From Plantibacter auratus (GTDB lineage: Bacteria > Actinomycetota > Actinomycetes > Actinomycetales > Microbacteriaceae), in assembly GCF_050587365.1 (NCBI RefSeq), contig NZ_JBOBFV010000001.1:310001-374000 (forward strand): DNA of 64,000 nt, given 5' to 3'. Below are positions 1-9,605 of this stretch, piece by piece (within the stretch, counting starts at the first letter, position 1; the number at the start of each line of letters is the position of its first letter). The notes beneath the pieces were generated by a model. The model worked only from the letters and a program-made list of their open reading frames with translations. It was not told the origin of the DNA and did not search any database. The position numbers and the translations under genes are program-made.

Positions 1-1373
1 ACGAGCCGCCCGTTCACCCGGGCGCCCATCGTCCGGTGGCCGACCTCCGTGTGGACGGCGTAGGCGAAGTCCACCGGCGTCGCGCCGGCGGGCAGGCCGA
101 CGACACGCCCCTTCGGGGTGAAGACGTAGACCTCCTTCGCACCGATCTCGAACCGCAACGAGTCGAGGAACTCCCCCGGGTCCGCCGTCTCCGCCTGCCA
201 GTCGGAGATGTGGGCGAGCCAGGCCATCGAGCTGTCGGGCTCGGCGGAGGACGCGGTCTTCCCGCTGTTCATCCGCTCCTTGTACTTCCAGTGCGCGGCG
301 ACACCGAACTCGGCCCGCTGGTGCATCTCGTTCGTACGGATCTGGATCTCGACGGGCTTCCCGCCCGGTCCGACGACGGTGGTGTGCAGAGACTGGTACA
401 GGTTGAACTTCGGCGTGGCGATGTAGTCCTTGAAGCGCCCTGGGACGGGGGTCCACCGCGCGTGGATCGACCCGAGGACCGCGTAGCAGTCGCGGAGCGA
501 GTTGACGAGGACACGGATGCCGACAAGGTCGTAGATGTCGTCGAACTCGCGGCCGCGGACGACCATCTTCTGGTAGATCGAGTAGTACTGCTTCGGACGA
601 CCGGCGACCTTGCCGCGGATCTTCTGCGCCTTGAGATCCTCGTTCACCGCGTCGATGACGTGCTGCACGTACTCCTCGCGCTGCGGCGTCCGCTGTTTGA
701 CGAGCGATTCGATCTCGGCGTAGAGCTTCGGGTACAACACGGCGAAGGACAGGTCTTCGAGCTCCCACTTGATCGCCTGGATCCCGAGGCGGTGCGCGAG
801 CGGTGCGTAGATCTCGAGGGTCTCCGTGGCCTTCTTCGCCGCCTTCTCGGCCGGGACGAATCCCCAGGTCCGGGCGTTGTGCAGCCGGTCGGCGAGTTTG
901 ATGATGAGGACGCGGATGTCCTTCGACATCGCGACGATCATCTTCCGGACCGTCTCGGCCTGGGCGCTGTCGCCGTACTTGACCTTGTCGAGCTTCGTGA
1001 CGCCGTCGACGAGCATGGCGACCTCGTCGCCGAAGTCCGCGTGGAGTTGGTCGAGCGAGTAGTCGGTGTCCTCGACGGTGTCGTGGAGGAGGGCGGCGAC
1101 GATCGTCTTCGGTCCGATGCCGAGGTCGGCCAGGATCTGGGAGACGGCGACCGGGTGCGTGATGTACGGCTCGCCGCTCTGGCGCTTCTGCCCGGAGTGG
1201 GCCCGCTCGGCGACCGTGTACGCACGTTCGATGAGCGCCAGGTCGGCCTTTGGATGGTGCTGCCGCACCGTCCGCATCAGGGTGTCGACGGCGCCGGCCG
1301 GCTGTGCCTTCGAGAAGATCCGTGGGACGAGACGGCGCAGGGAGGCCGTCGAGGATGTCGTGGTGTCCGCCAT
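1..1373 (-). CDS. rel: RelA/SpoT (p)ppGpp synthetase/hydrolase, C-terminus outside window
   Basis: This is the N-terminal 457 residues of the Rel alarmone enzyme, which makes and degrades (p)ppGpp in the cytoplasm during the stringent response. The gene runs off the left edge, so the end of the TGS domain and the ACT region are missing. The hydrolase motif HDTVED lies near residue 97. The synthetase motifs GRPKQYYSIYQKM (near 256) and YIATPKFNLYQSLHT (near 316-330) are intact, and the TGS domain begins near residue 400. Both catalytic halves look functional, so it is probably the single bifunctional Rel typical of Actinobacteria. The ATG at 1373 follows a clear GGGAGG ribosome binding site. 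It lies 48 bases after secF, probably in the same transcription unit. Confidence 0.95.
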   Translation of the reverse strand, partial: MADTTTSSTASLRRLVPRIFSKAQPAGAVDTLMRTVRQHHPKADLALIERAYTVAERAHSGQKRQSGEPYITHPVAVSQILADLGIGPKTIVAALLHDTVEDTDYSLDQLHADFGDEVAMLVDGVTKLDKVKYGDSAQAETVRKMIVAMSKDIRVLIIKLADRLHNARTWGFVPAEKAAKKATETLEIYAPLAHRLGIQAIKWELEDLSFAVLYPKLYAEIESLVKQRTPQREEYVQHVIDAVNEDLKAQKIRGKVAGRPKQYYSIYQKMVVRGREFDDIYDLVGIRVLVNSLRDCYAVLGSIHARWTPVPGRFKDYIATPKFNLYQSLHTTVVGPGGKPVEIQIRTNEMHQRAEFGVAAHWKYKERMNSGKTASSAEPDSSMAWLAHISDWQAETADPGEFLDSLRFEIGAKEVYVFTPKGRVVGLPAGATPVDFAYAVHTEVGHRTMGARVNGRL

Positions 1374-1421
1374 CTCAGGCCTCCCTGCGCTCGTGCACGC
1401 GGTTGTCGGTCGCTGTCAGGG

Positions 1422-2462
1422 TCAACGCGCCAGCGGCGCGTCTGCTTCCGTGCGTTCGCCCTCGGCGTCATCCGAGGTCTGAGCGCGCTCGCGCGCCTGC
1501 AGCACGCGCTTGTCGTGCTTGGCGATGCGGGGCTCGTTGTGCCGGAAGTTCGCGTAGAGCGGTGCGGCGACGAAGATCGTCGAGTACGTGCCGACGAGGA
1601 TACCGACGAGCAGAGCGAGCGAGATGTCGCGCAGCGTGTCGGCACCGAGGACGAAGGCACCGAAGAACAGGATCGCCGCGACCGGGAGCGCCGCCACCAC
1701 GCCGGTGTTGATCGAGCGCACCAGGGTCTGGTTGACCGCGAGGTTGACCGACTCCCCGAACGTCCGGGCCGCGCCGTCGGCGTCGAGCGTCGTGTTCTCG
1801 CGGATCTTGTCGAACACCACGACGGTGTCGTACAGCGAGAACCCGAGGATGGTGAGGAAACCGATCATGGCGGCCGGCGTGATCTCCCAGCCGGTCGCGG
1901 CGTAGACACCGGCCGTGATGATGAGGTCGTGCATGAGGGAGAGCAGCGCGGCCGCGGACATCTTCCAGGTGCGGAAGTACAGGGCCATGAGGATCGCCGC
2001 GAGCACGAGGAACACGATGAGGCCGACGATCGCCTGCTTGGAGACGTCCTGACCCCATGACGGGCCGATGAACGAACTCGTGATGTCGGACTGTTCGACG
2101 CCGTAGGCCTCGGCCAAGGCTGCCGACACCTGCTGGGTGACCTTGTCGTTCTTCAGCTGGTCGGTCTGCACGCGGACCGAGTTGCCGCCCACGACGGTCA
2201 CGTGGGTGGTCGCGCCGCTGACGACGGACGCGACCGCGTCTTCGGCCAGCGTCTGATCGGTGCTCTTGACGTCGGCGATCTGGAACTGCGAACCACCGCG
2301 GAACTCGATGCCGAAGTTGAATCCGCCCTTGACGACCGGGATCAACACCGAGAGGACGACCGCGACGATGGCGATCGTGTACCAGATCTTGCGCTTGCCG
2401 ACGAAGTCGTAGGAGCGCTTCCCGGTGTAGAGCTCGTTTCCGAACCGTGCGAACGCACCCAT
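1422..2462 (-). CDS. secF: Protein translocase subunit SecF
   Basis: SecF is the membrane partner of SecD and uses the proton motive force to help pull secreted proteins through SecYEG. The 346-residue protein has a membrane segment near residues 26-45 followed by the family motif FGIEFRGGSQF. The C-terminal half holds the five-segment membrane bundle, including the stretch SLYDTVVVFDKIREN. It ends in a charged tail rich in Glu, Asp and Arg. Its ATG overlaps the secD stop as ATGA, so the two are probably translationally coupled. Length and order match actinobacterial SecF. Confidence 0.95.
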   Translation of the reverse strand: MGAFARFGNELYTGKRSYDFVGKRKIWYTIAIVAVVLSVLIPVVKGGFNFGIEFRGGSQFQIADVKSTDQTLAEDAVASVVSGATTHVTVVGGNSVRVQTDQLKNDKVTQQVSAALAEAYGVEQSDITSSFIGPSWGQDVSKQAIVGLIVFLVLAAILMALYFRTWKMSAAALLSLMHDLIITAGVYAATGWEITPAAMIGFLTILGFSLYDTVVVFDKIRENTTLDADGAARTFGESVNLAVNQTLVRSINTGVVAALPVAAILFFGAFVLGADTLRDISLALLVGILVGTYSTIFVAAPLYANFRHNEPRIAKHDKRVLQARERAQTSDDAEGERTEADAPLAR

Positions 2463-4213
2463 CAGGAGTCCTTCCCATCGGTCGGCAGATCGTCTGCTCT
2501 GGTGTCGGAGCCGCCTCCGACGAGGGCGGCCTGCTTGCGCTCGGCGATCGTCTGGCGCTTGGCCGCCTCACGGCTGCTGGACGCGGCCTTGGCGCCGGGC
2601 ACCGAGACGGGCTTCCGGAACTCTGCACGACCGCGGTAGATGGCGCCGAGCGCCGACGGGTCGAGACCGGTGAACGGCTTGCCGCTGTTGAAGAGCTTCG
2701 TCTGGCCGAGGAGCTGCATCATCGGGTGGGTGAACAGCAGCACGACGATGACGTCGATGATCGTGGTCACGCCGAGGGTGAGGGCGAAGCCGCGGACGTT
2801 GCCGATCGCGAGGACGTACAGCACAACGGCGGACAGGAGGTTGACACCCTTCGCCGCGTAGATGGTGCGCTTCGCGCGCTTCCAGCCGGCTTCGACGGCG
2901 GACTCCAGACCGCGGCCGTCGCGGAGTTCGTCCTTGATGCGTTCGAAGTACACGATGAACGAGTCCGCGGTGAAACCGATCGCGACGATGAGACCTGCTA
3001 TCCCGGCAAGGGAGAGCCGGAAGCCCTGACGCCAGGACATCAGCAGGATCACCACATACGTGAGCACCGCTGCCGCGACGAGCGAGGCGATGGTCACGGT
3101 GCCGAGGAGCCGGTACTGGAACAGCGTGTAGATGACGACCAGGATGAGCCCGATCAGACCGGCGATGAGGCCGCTCTCCAACTGCGTCGAACCGAGGGTC
3201 GCCGAGATGGTGTCCTGGCTCTGCACGACGAAGCTGATCGGCAGGGCGCCGAACTTGAGCTGGTCGGCGAGGGTCTTGGCGGACTCCTCGGTGAAGGAGC
3301 CGCTGATCTCCGGCTTGCCGTCCGAGATGACGGCGAGCGACTGCGGTGCGGAGATGACATTGCCGTCGAGCACGATCGCGAACTGGTTCTGCGGGCTCTG
3401 CAGCGAGGTCAGGCGGCCGGTGACGTCGGCGAAGAGCGCGGTGCCCTTCTCGTTGAAGACCGGGTACACCGCCCACTCGCCCGTGCTGGCACCTGACGAC
3501 GTCGTCTTGATGCCGGCGCTCGCGTCGGACAGGTCTTCTCCGGACACCTCGACCGGGCCGAGGACGTACTTGAAGGTGCCGTCGACGTCGCACGTGATGA
3601 GCGGCTCGGCAGCGGGCGCTGCGGTGGCGTCGAGCGAGTCCGCGTTCGCGGCGCAGTCGTAGGCCTGGAAGGCGGCGTACAGCGCGGGCGTCACCTGCGA
3701 CAGGTCGCTCGCGTTCGTCGGCGACGCGGTCGGCGTGCTCTCGAGGCCCGGATCCGGCGTCGGATACGGGGTCGAGGCGCCGTCCTCACCGATGAAGGTG
3801 TTGGACGGCTGACCGGGAGTCAGCTGCTGCGAGGTGAGGACCGGACGGAACTCGAGCTTCGCGGAGCTCTCGATGCGGTTCAGCGTCGCTTCGTCGGGGG
3901 TTCCCGGGATCGAGACGACGACGTTCTGACCCTGCGTCGTGATCTCCGCCTCCGACACGCCGGACGCGTCGACGCGCTGGCGGATGATCGCCACGGCCTG
4001 GTTCAGCTGCTCGTTGGAGACCGTCTGGCCGGACTCCAGCTTCGGCGCGAGGATGATCTGGGTGCCGCCCTCGAGGTCGAGGGCCAGCTTGGGCGCCCAT
4101 GAGCTGTTCCCCCAGAGGACCCCGGCCGCGTTGATCGCGAACAAACCGATGAGGATTACGCCAAGCCAGGTGAGCGAACGCCACGCTTTCTTGACCGGAG
4201 TCGACTTTGCCAA
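2462..4213 (-). CDS. secD: Protein translocase subunit SecD
   Basis: SecD forms the SecDF complex, which assists late steps of protein export across the membrane. The 583-residue protein has one N-terminal membrane segment (about 14-33). This is followed by DLEGGTQI near residue 46, a large extracytoplasmic domain with a Pro/Ser/Thr-rich insertion, and a C-terminal membrane bundle that includes AIGFTADSFIVYFERIKDE. The start appears to be TTG at 4213. No ATG or GTG precedes the first membrane segment, and the MAKSTPVKKA-type beginning fits the family. It lies 64 bases downstream of yajC and overlaps secF by four bases. Confidence 0.94.
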   Translation of the reverse strand: MAKSTPVKKAWRSLTWLGVILIGLFAINAAGVLWGNSSWAPKLALDLEGGTQIILAPKLESGQTVSNEQLNQAVAIIRQRVDASGVSEAEITTQGQNVVVSIPGTPDEATLNRIESSAKLEFRPVLTSQQLTPGQPSNTFIGEDGASTPYPTPDPGLESTPTASPTNASDLSQVTPALYAAFQAYDCAANADSLDATAAPAAEPLITCDVDGTFKYVLGPVEVSGEDLSDASAGIKTTSSGASTGEWAVYPVFNEKGTALFADVTGRLTSLQSPQNQFAIVLDGNVISAPQSLAVISDGKPEISGSFTEESAKTLADQLKFGALPISFVVQSQDTISATLGSTQLESGLIAGLIGLILVVIYTLFQYRLLGTVTIASLVAAAVLTYVVILLMSWRQGFRLSLAGIAGLIVAIGFTADSFIVYFERIKDELRDGRGLESAVEAGWKRAKRTIYAAKGVNLLSAVVLYVLAIGNVRGFALTLGVTTIIDVIVVLLFTHPMMQLLGQTKLFNSGKPFTGLDPSALGAIYRGRAEFRKPVSVPGAKAASSSREAAKRQTIAERKQAALVGGGSDTRADDLPTDGKDS

Positions 4214-4277
4214 ACTCGGAACTCAGCTTTCTCTGCCGGCGGTGGCACGACGGCCACCACCCGGGAAGGGGTTGGGA

Positions 4278-4670
4278 CTAGTCGTCGCTCTTCTGCGGCT
4301 TCGAGGTGTCCTCGACGCGCTGGCCGAATTCGGGCTTGGAGAGGTCGAGTGAGGAGGCGTCGTCGGGGATCGACTCGACGACGGGGGCCTCCTCGGCGGT
4401 CTCGGCGACCGTCGGTGCGACGACCGCACCCGCGTAGCGCGGGTCGATGGTGACGATGACGCCGGGGGCGATCTCGACATCGGCCTTGCGGGAGTCGCGG
4501 TCCATCGAGATGAGGGTGCCGTAGACACCGAAGCCGGTGAGCACCTCGGCGCCGGGGACGAGCTTCTGCTCGGTCTCCGCGGCTTGCTTCTTCCGCTTGT
4601 TGTTGCTCACCATCATGAACACGATCATGACGCCGGCGAGGCCGAACAGGACGAGGGTCATTGCATCCAC
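4278..4670 (-). CDS. yajC: Preprotein translocase subunit YajC
   Basis: YajC is a small accessory protein of the SecDF complex. The 130-residue product has one N-terminal membrane helix (about residues 5-20) followed by a basic stretch, NNKRKKQ. The compact domain that follows contains GAEVLTGFGVYGTLI, typical of the family. An acidic, low-complexity C-terminal tail follows. The start is GTG at 4670, preceded by GGAAGG. Placement directly upstream of secD and downstream of ruvB matches the usual actinobacterial order. Confidence 0.93.
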   Translation of the reverse strand: MDAMTLVLFGLAGVMIVFMMVSNNKRKKQAAETEQKLVPGAEVLTGFGVYGTLISMDRDSRKADVEIAPGVIVTIDPRYAGAVVAPTVAETAEEAPVVESIPDDASSLDLSKPEFGQRVEDTSKPQKSDD

Positions 4671-4733
4671 GATGGGAACCTTCCAGAGGAGATTGAGGGC
4701 GGGAGACGTTGGGAACGCACCGCCAAAGGGAAA

Positions 4734-5765
4734 TTATAGGCCATCGAGGGTCGAGCCATGCTGAGAAGGTGTTCTGCCGAAGTGCCGCCAGGCGGCCGGG
4801 GTCGCCACGCGGCCCCGTGGCGTGCGCGTGATGAGGCCGATCCGGACGAGGAACGGCTCGACGACGGACTCGATCGTCTCCGCTTCCTCGCCGACCGAGA
4901 CCGCGAGCGTGCTGAGCCCGACCGGGCCTCCGGCGAAGCGGTCGAGCATGCCCTCCATGACCGACCGGTCGAGTCGGTCGAGACCGAGGGCGTCGACGTC
5001 GTAGAGCTCGAGCGCGGCCTGGACGGTCTCCAGGTCGGCGCGGCCACCGTGCACGAGTGCATAGTCCCTGACCCGGCGGAGGAGTCGGTTGGCGATGCGC
5101 GGCGTACCCCGACAGCGTCCGGCGATCTCGGCGACGGCCCGACCGTCGATGTCGAGCCCGAGCATGTCGGCGGTGCGGTGCAGCACCTGCTGCAGTTCCG
5201 GCTCGTCGTAGAACTCGAGGTGGGCGGTGAACCCGAAGCGGTCGCGGAGCGGGTTCGGCAGCAGACCGGACCGGGTGGTCGCCCCGACCAGGGTGAACGG
5301 CGCCAGCTCGAGGGGGATACTCGTCGCGCCGGCACCCTTGCCCACCATGATGTCGATGCGGAAGTCCTCCATGGCGAGGTACAACATCTCCTCGGCAGGG
5401 CGGGCCATGCGGTGGATCTCGTCGATGAAGAGGACCTCACCCGGGGTCAGCGACGACAAGACCGCGGCGAGGTCGCCGGCGTGCTGGATGGCCGGGCCGC
5501 TCGTGAGCCGGAGCGGTTTCCCCGTCTCGTGCGCGACGATGATCGCGAGGGTCGTCTTGCCGAGTCCAGGAGGGCCGGCCAGCAGGATGTGGTCGGGGGT
5601 GCGGTTCTGCATCCCGGCCGCCGTGATCAGGAGTTGCAACTGACCGCGCGCCTTGGACTGACCGACGAACTCGGAGAGCGACCGCGGACGGAGCGCCCCC
5701 TCGAACGCCAGTTCCGCATCGGACTCGGCGGCTGGATTGGTGAGGTCTTCTGGAGCGTCCGTCAC
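4734..5765 (-). CDS. ruvB: Holliday junction helicase RuvB
   Basis: RuvB is the AAA+ motor that drives branch migration of Holliday junctions with RuvA during recombinational repair. The 343-residue protein has Walker A GPPGLGKTTL near residues 63-72, Walker B LFIDEIHR, the sensor segment VGATTRSGLLPNPLRDRFG and a C-terminal winged-helix domain. The frame stays open far upstream, but the GTG at 5765 gives the normal VTDAPEDL start. It also overlaps the ruvA stop as GTGA, so I take that start. It is the last gene of ruvCAB. Confidence 0.95.
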   Translation of the reverse strand: MTDAPEDLTNPAAESDAELAFEGALRPRSLSEFVGQSKARGQLQLLITAAGMQNRTPDHILLAGPPGLGKTTLAIIVAHETGKPLRLTSGPAIQHAGDLAAVLSSLTPGEVLFIDEIHRMARPAEEMLYLAMEDFRIDIMVGKGAGATSIPLELAPFTLVGATTRSGLLPNPLRDRFGFTAHLEFYDEPELQQVLHRTADMLGLDIDGRAVAEIAGRCRGTPRIANRLLRRVRDYALVHGGRADLETVQAALELYDVDALGLDRLDRSVMEGMLDRFAGGPVGLSTLAVSVGEEAETIESVVEPFLVRIGLITRTPRGRVATPAAWRHFGRTPSQHGSTLDGL

Positions 5766-6388
5766 GAGGTACGGCCTCCGGCGTGCGCCGGGCCGAGTCT
5801 GCCGAGGGCCAGGCGGATGAGCGACGGCACGGTCGAGAGGTCGTCCGCACTCGCGGAGGCGGAGGCCTCGACGACCGCCTGCGTCGCCGTCTTCTCCGGC
5901 CAACCGAGCCCGATGAGCGCCGTCACGACCTGATCGGCGATCGCTGCCGCGTTCACGGTGGTCGCCGGAGCTTCTGGCGTCGTCCTGGTGACGCGGAGCT
6001 TTCCGGCGAGCGAGACGGTGATGAGCTTCGCCGTCTTCGGCCCGATCCCGGAGACCTTCCGGAACGGGGCGTCGTCGTCCGCGGAGATGGCGGCGGCGAC
6101 CTGCTCCGGCGTCAGCGCCTCCAGGACGCCGAGTGCCGACTTCGGGCCGACCCCGGTGACGCTCACCAGGAGTTCGAACACGGACAGCTCCTCGGCAGAT
6201 CGGAACCCGAACAGGGAGAGCGAGTCCTCCCGCACGATCAGTGTCGTCGAGAGGAGTGCTTCGGTGCCGACCCGGAGTGAGAGGGCATGGGCCGGCGTGA
6301 CCTGGACGGCGAATCCGACGCCGCCCACCTCGATCACGACGAGGTTGCCGACCGCGCTCAGGACGGTGCCGCGGAGGGAGGAGATCAT
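5762..6388 (-). CDS. ruvA: Holliday junction DNA helicase subunit RuvA
   Basis: RuvA is the tetrameric protein that binds four-way DNA junctions and recruits RuvB. The 208-residue product starts with the OB-fold motif MISSLRGTV. It has helix-hairpin-helix segments such as LLVSVTGVGPKSALGVLE and VSGIGPKTAKLI, and a C-terminal RuvB-binding domain after an Ala/Thr/Ser-rich linker (about 138-150). It overlaps ruvC upstream (ATGA) and ruvB downstream (GTGA), so the three genes form a tight operon. Confidence 0.95.
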   Translation of the reverse strand: MISSLRGTVLSAVGNLVVIEVGGVGFAVQVTPAHALSLRVGTEALLSTTLIVREDSLSLFGFRSAEELSVFELLVSVTGVGPKSALGVLEALTPEQVAAAISADDDAPFRKVSGIGPKTAKLITVSLAGKLRVTRTTPEAPATTVNAAAIADQVVTALIGLGWPEKTATQAVVEASASASADDLSTVPSLIRLALGRLGPAHAGGRTS

Positions 6389-7017
6389 GCTTCCAGCCTA
6401 GGGCTCCGCGCTGCCCGGGCCCGGACGGCCGCCTCGCGCGGAGCGCCGCCGCGTTCCGCAGCCGCCCACGCACGCTGGGCCGGGGTGAGTGCTCCACTCC
6501 CCTGCGGAGGTGCGCCGACGGGTGTCGCCGCAGTCGACACGACTGGTCGCCAGGCGTGGCAGATCGCGAGCGCGAGCGCATCTGCGGCGTCAGCGGGCTT
6601 CGGGAGTTCGTCGAGACCGAGGATCCGCGCGACCATGGTCTGCACCTGGAGCTTGTCCGCCCGGCCGTAGCCGGTCACCGCGGCCTTGACCTCGCTCGGG
6701 GTGTGCAGGCCGACGGGGATCCCGTTCGCGGCCGCAGCGTGCAGGGCGAGCCCACTCGCCTGAGCGGTGCCCATGACCGTCCGGACGTTGTGTTGCGCGA
6801 ACACCCGCTCGACGGCCATCGCGGTCGGCGAGGTGCGCTCGATCGCCTCGGCGATGCCCTGCGCGATCATGAGGAGTCGCTGCTCGAGTGGGGCGTGCGC
6901 ATCCGTCCGGATGACGCCGTACTCGACCATCGTGGCCTGCCGTCCCGGCAGGACGTCGACGACCCCCACCCCGCATCGGGTCAGGCCGGGATCGATGCCG
7001 AGGACGCGCAGAGTCAT
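6385..7017 (-). CDS. ruvC: Holliday junction resolvase RuvC
   Basis: RuvC is the metal-dependent endonuclease that cuts Holliday junctions symmetrically. The 210-residue protein keeps the acidic catalytic residues: the Asp in GIDPGLTRCG near residue 7, the Glu in AVERVF near residue 68, and the Asp pair in DAADALALA near residue 145. Its tail is longer than in Escherichia coli and rich in Ala and Arg. The ATG at 7017 lies six bases after the -10-like TAGGGT, so the transcript may be leaderless. A near-consensus LexA box lies 53 bases upstream, so the operon is probably SOS-induced. Confidence 0.95.
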   Translation of the reverse strand: MTLRVLGIDPGLTRCGVGVVDVLPGRQATMVEYGVIRTDAHAPLEQRLLMIAQGIAEAIERTSPTAMAVERVFAQHNVRTVMGTAQASGLALHAAAANGIPVGLHTPSEVKAAVTGYGRADKLQVQTMVARILGLDELPKPADAADALALAICHAWRPVVSTAATPVGAPPQGSGALTPAQRAWAAAERGGAPREAAVRARAARSPRLEA

Positions 7018-7023
7018 GCTCCG

Positions 7024-7029
7024 ACCCTA
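7024..7029 (-). promoter_or_regulatory. Putative -10 element of ruvCAB
   Basis: TAGGGT on the minus strand is followed by exactly six bases and then the ruvC ATG. That geometry puts the expected transcription start on or next to the A of the start codon. I see no convincing -35. The same spacing recurs before seven other genes in the window. Confidence 0.45.
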
Positions 7030-7069
7030 AGCGCGGGCGACGCGCCGAGCACTCCGCGAGGACGGAGTG

Positions 7070-7085
7070 TCGTACATCCGTTCGA
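7070..7085 (-). promoter_or_regulatory. Probable LexA (SOS) box upstream of ruvC
   Basis: The minus strand reads TCGAACGGATGTACGA. It differs by one base from the actinobacterial LexA palindrome TCGAAC-N4-GTTCGA. It lies in the 96-base gap between yebC and ruvC. ruvCAB is a known LexA target in other Actinobacteria, which supports the reading. Confidence 0.6.
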
Positions 7086-7113
7086 ACGAGCTCCGCTCGG
7101 CACGGACGCCGGA

Positions 7114-7875
7114 CTACTCGTCGTCGGCCTCCAACTCGGCCTGCACCTCGGGGGTGAGGTCGAAGTTGCTGTAGATGTTCTGGACGTCGTCGTTGTCCTC
7201 GAGGGCGTCGATGAGCTTGAAGACCTTGCGCGCCGTGTCGGCGTCGATCTCGACCTTGAGGTTCGGGACGAAGGCGACGTCGGCGGAGTCGTAGTCGATA
7301 CCGGCCTCTTGCAGGGCGGTCCGGGTCGCGACCATGTCGCTCGGCTCGGTGACGACCTCGAAGGTCTCGCCCTCGGTGTTCACCTCTTCTGCGCCGGCAT
7401 CGAGGACGGCGCCGAGGACGTCGTCCTCGGTGGTGCCCTCGGCCTGGACGACGATGAGGCCCTTGCGCTGGAAGTTGTAAGCGACGGAGCCAGGGTCGGC
7501 CATGGTGCCGCCGTTGCGGGACATCAGCGTCCGGACATCGGCTGCTGCACGGTTCTTGTTGTCGGTGAGGCACTCGACGAGCAGGGCGACGCCGTTCGGC
7601 CCGTAGCCCTCGTACATGATCGTGGTGTAGTCGACGACCTCACCGGTGAGGCCGGCACCGCGCTTGACGGCGCGGTCGATGTTGTCGTTCGGGACCGAGG
7701 TCTTCTTCGCCTTCTGGATGGCGTCCTGCAGCGTCGGGTTGCCCGCGAGGTCTGCGCCGCCCATCTTGGCCGCGACCTCGATGTTCTTGATGAGCTTGGC
7801 GAACGACTTCGCGCGACGGCCGTCGATGACCGCCTTCTTGTGCTTGGTCGTCGCCCACTTGGAGTGTCCGGACAT
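7114..7875 (-). CDS. YebC/PmpR-family regulatory protein
   Basis: This is a member of the YebC/TACO1 family, proteins described as transcriptional regulators or as translation factors for difficult sequences. The 253-residue product starts with the conserved MSGHSKWATTKHKKA. It also has NDNIDRAVKRG and the family segment EGYGPNGVALLVE, and ends in an acidic tail. An AGGGAG ribosome binding site precedes the ATG. Its place between pdxT and ruvC is the standard actinobacterial arrangement. The precise role cannot be read from sequence. Confidence 0.93.
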   Translation of the reverse strand: MSGHSKWATTKHKKAVIDGRRAKSFAKLIKNIEVAAKMGGADLAGNPTLQDAIQKAKKTSVPNDNIDRAVKRGAGLTGEVVDYTTIMYEGYGPNGVALLVECLTDNKNRAAADVRTLMSRNGGTMADPGSVAYNFQRKGLIVVQAEGTTEDDVLGAVLDAGAEEVNTEGETFEVVTEPSDMVATRTALQEAGIDYDSADVAFVPNLKVEIDADTARKVFKLIDALEDNDDVQNIYSNFDLTPEVQAELEADDE

Positions 7876-7974
7876 GTGCTCCCTAACTGCGTGAAAAGAA
7901 CCTGACCAGTCTAGGCCAGCGGCCCGGAACTCGCGATCACGCCGGGACGGGCCGCGGGATCGGGCGCCAGCGCT

Positions 7975-8571
7975 TCAGCGGGATCGCTCGACCTTGTCGA
8001 GGAAGTAGGCGTGGAAACGGGTGTCGCCGGTGACCTCGGGGTGGAAGGACGTGCCGAGCAGGTTCCCCTGCTCGACGGCGACCATCCGACCGTCGGGCAG
8101 CGAGGCGAGGGGTGTCACCGCCGGACCGGCGGCTTCGACCACCGGTGCGCGGATGAACACGGCGTGCACGGGCGGGTCGCCGAGGACCGGGATCGACAGG
8201 TCCGTCTCGAAGGAGTCGAGCTGCGACCCGAAGGCGTTGCGCCGGACCGAGACGTCGAGTCCGCCGAGACTCTGCTGGCCGGCGATCCCGCCGAGGATCC
8301 GGTCCGCCAAGAGGATGAGCCCGGCGCAGGTGCCGTACACGGGCAACCCGGCGGTGATCGCTTCGCGCAACGGTCCGGCGAGGTCGAAGGAGCGAGCGAG
8401 CTTGTCCATCACGCTCGACTCCCCGCCGGGCAGGACGAGTCCGTCGATGCCGGTCAGTTCCGAGGGGCGCCTGATGAGGCTGACGTCCGCCCCGAGGCCG
8501 GTGAGGACGGCCGCGTGCTCTCGGAAGTCCCCTTGCAGGGCGAGGACGCCGACGCGTGCCGCCCCGGTCAC
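7975..8571 (-). CDS. pdxT: Pyridoxal 5'-phosphate synthase glutaminase subunit PdxT
   Basis: PdxT releases ammonia from glutamine for PdxS in ribose-5-phosphate-dependent vitamin B6 synthesis. The 198-residue protein has a complete class I glutaminase site: LPGGESSVMDKL, the nucleophile in YGTCAGLILL, and the His-Glu pair in SFHPEVTGD near the C-terminus. The start is GTG at 8571. It lies 30 bases after pdxS and is surely co-expressed with it. The intact cysteine contrasts with the degenerate GatD-like protein at the right end of the window. Confidence 0.95.
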   Translation of the reverse strand: MTGAARVGVLALQGDFREHAAVLTGLGADVSLIRRPSELTGIDGLVLPGGESSVMDKLARSFDLAGPLREAITAGLPVYGTCAGLILLADRILGGIAGQQSLGGLDVSVRRNAFGSQLDSFETDLSIPVLGDPPVHAVFIRAPVVEAAGPAVTPLASLPDGRMVAVEQGNLLGTSFHPEVTGDTRFHAYFLDKVERSR

Positions 8572-8601
8572 GACGTCACCTGGTTCAGGCCGGACGCGGG
8601 G

Positions 8602-9507
<906 letters not shown>

Positions 9508-9605
9508 GATGGCGAGCGTACCGCCGGGTGGCCTGACGGTGCTCCGTCCACAGGCCGGAAATTGGACTTGGGTGGACCGGTCCAGATGGACCGGCCGACG
9601 ACGGA

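Noticed and set aside
36..2060. A 674-codon plus-strand frame opposite rel and secF
   Set aside because: It is an antisense shadow of GC-rich codons. Its translation is Arg/Glu/Asp-rich without domains, and both minus-strand genes are unmistakable.
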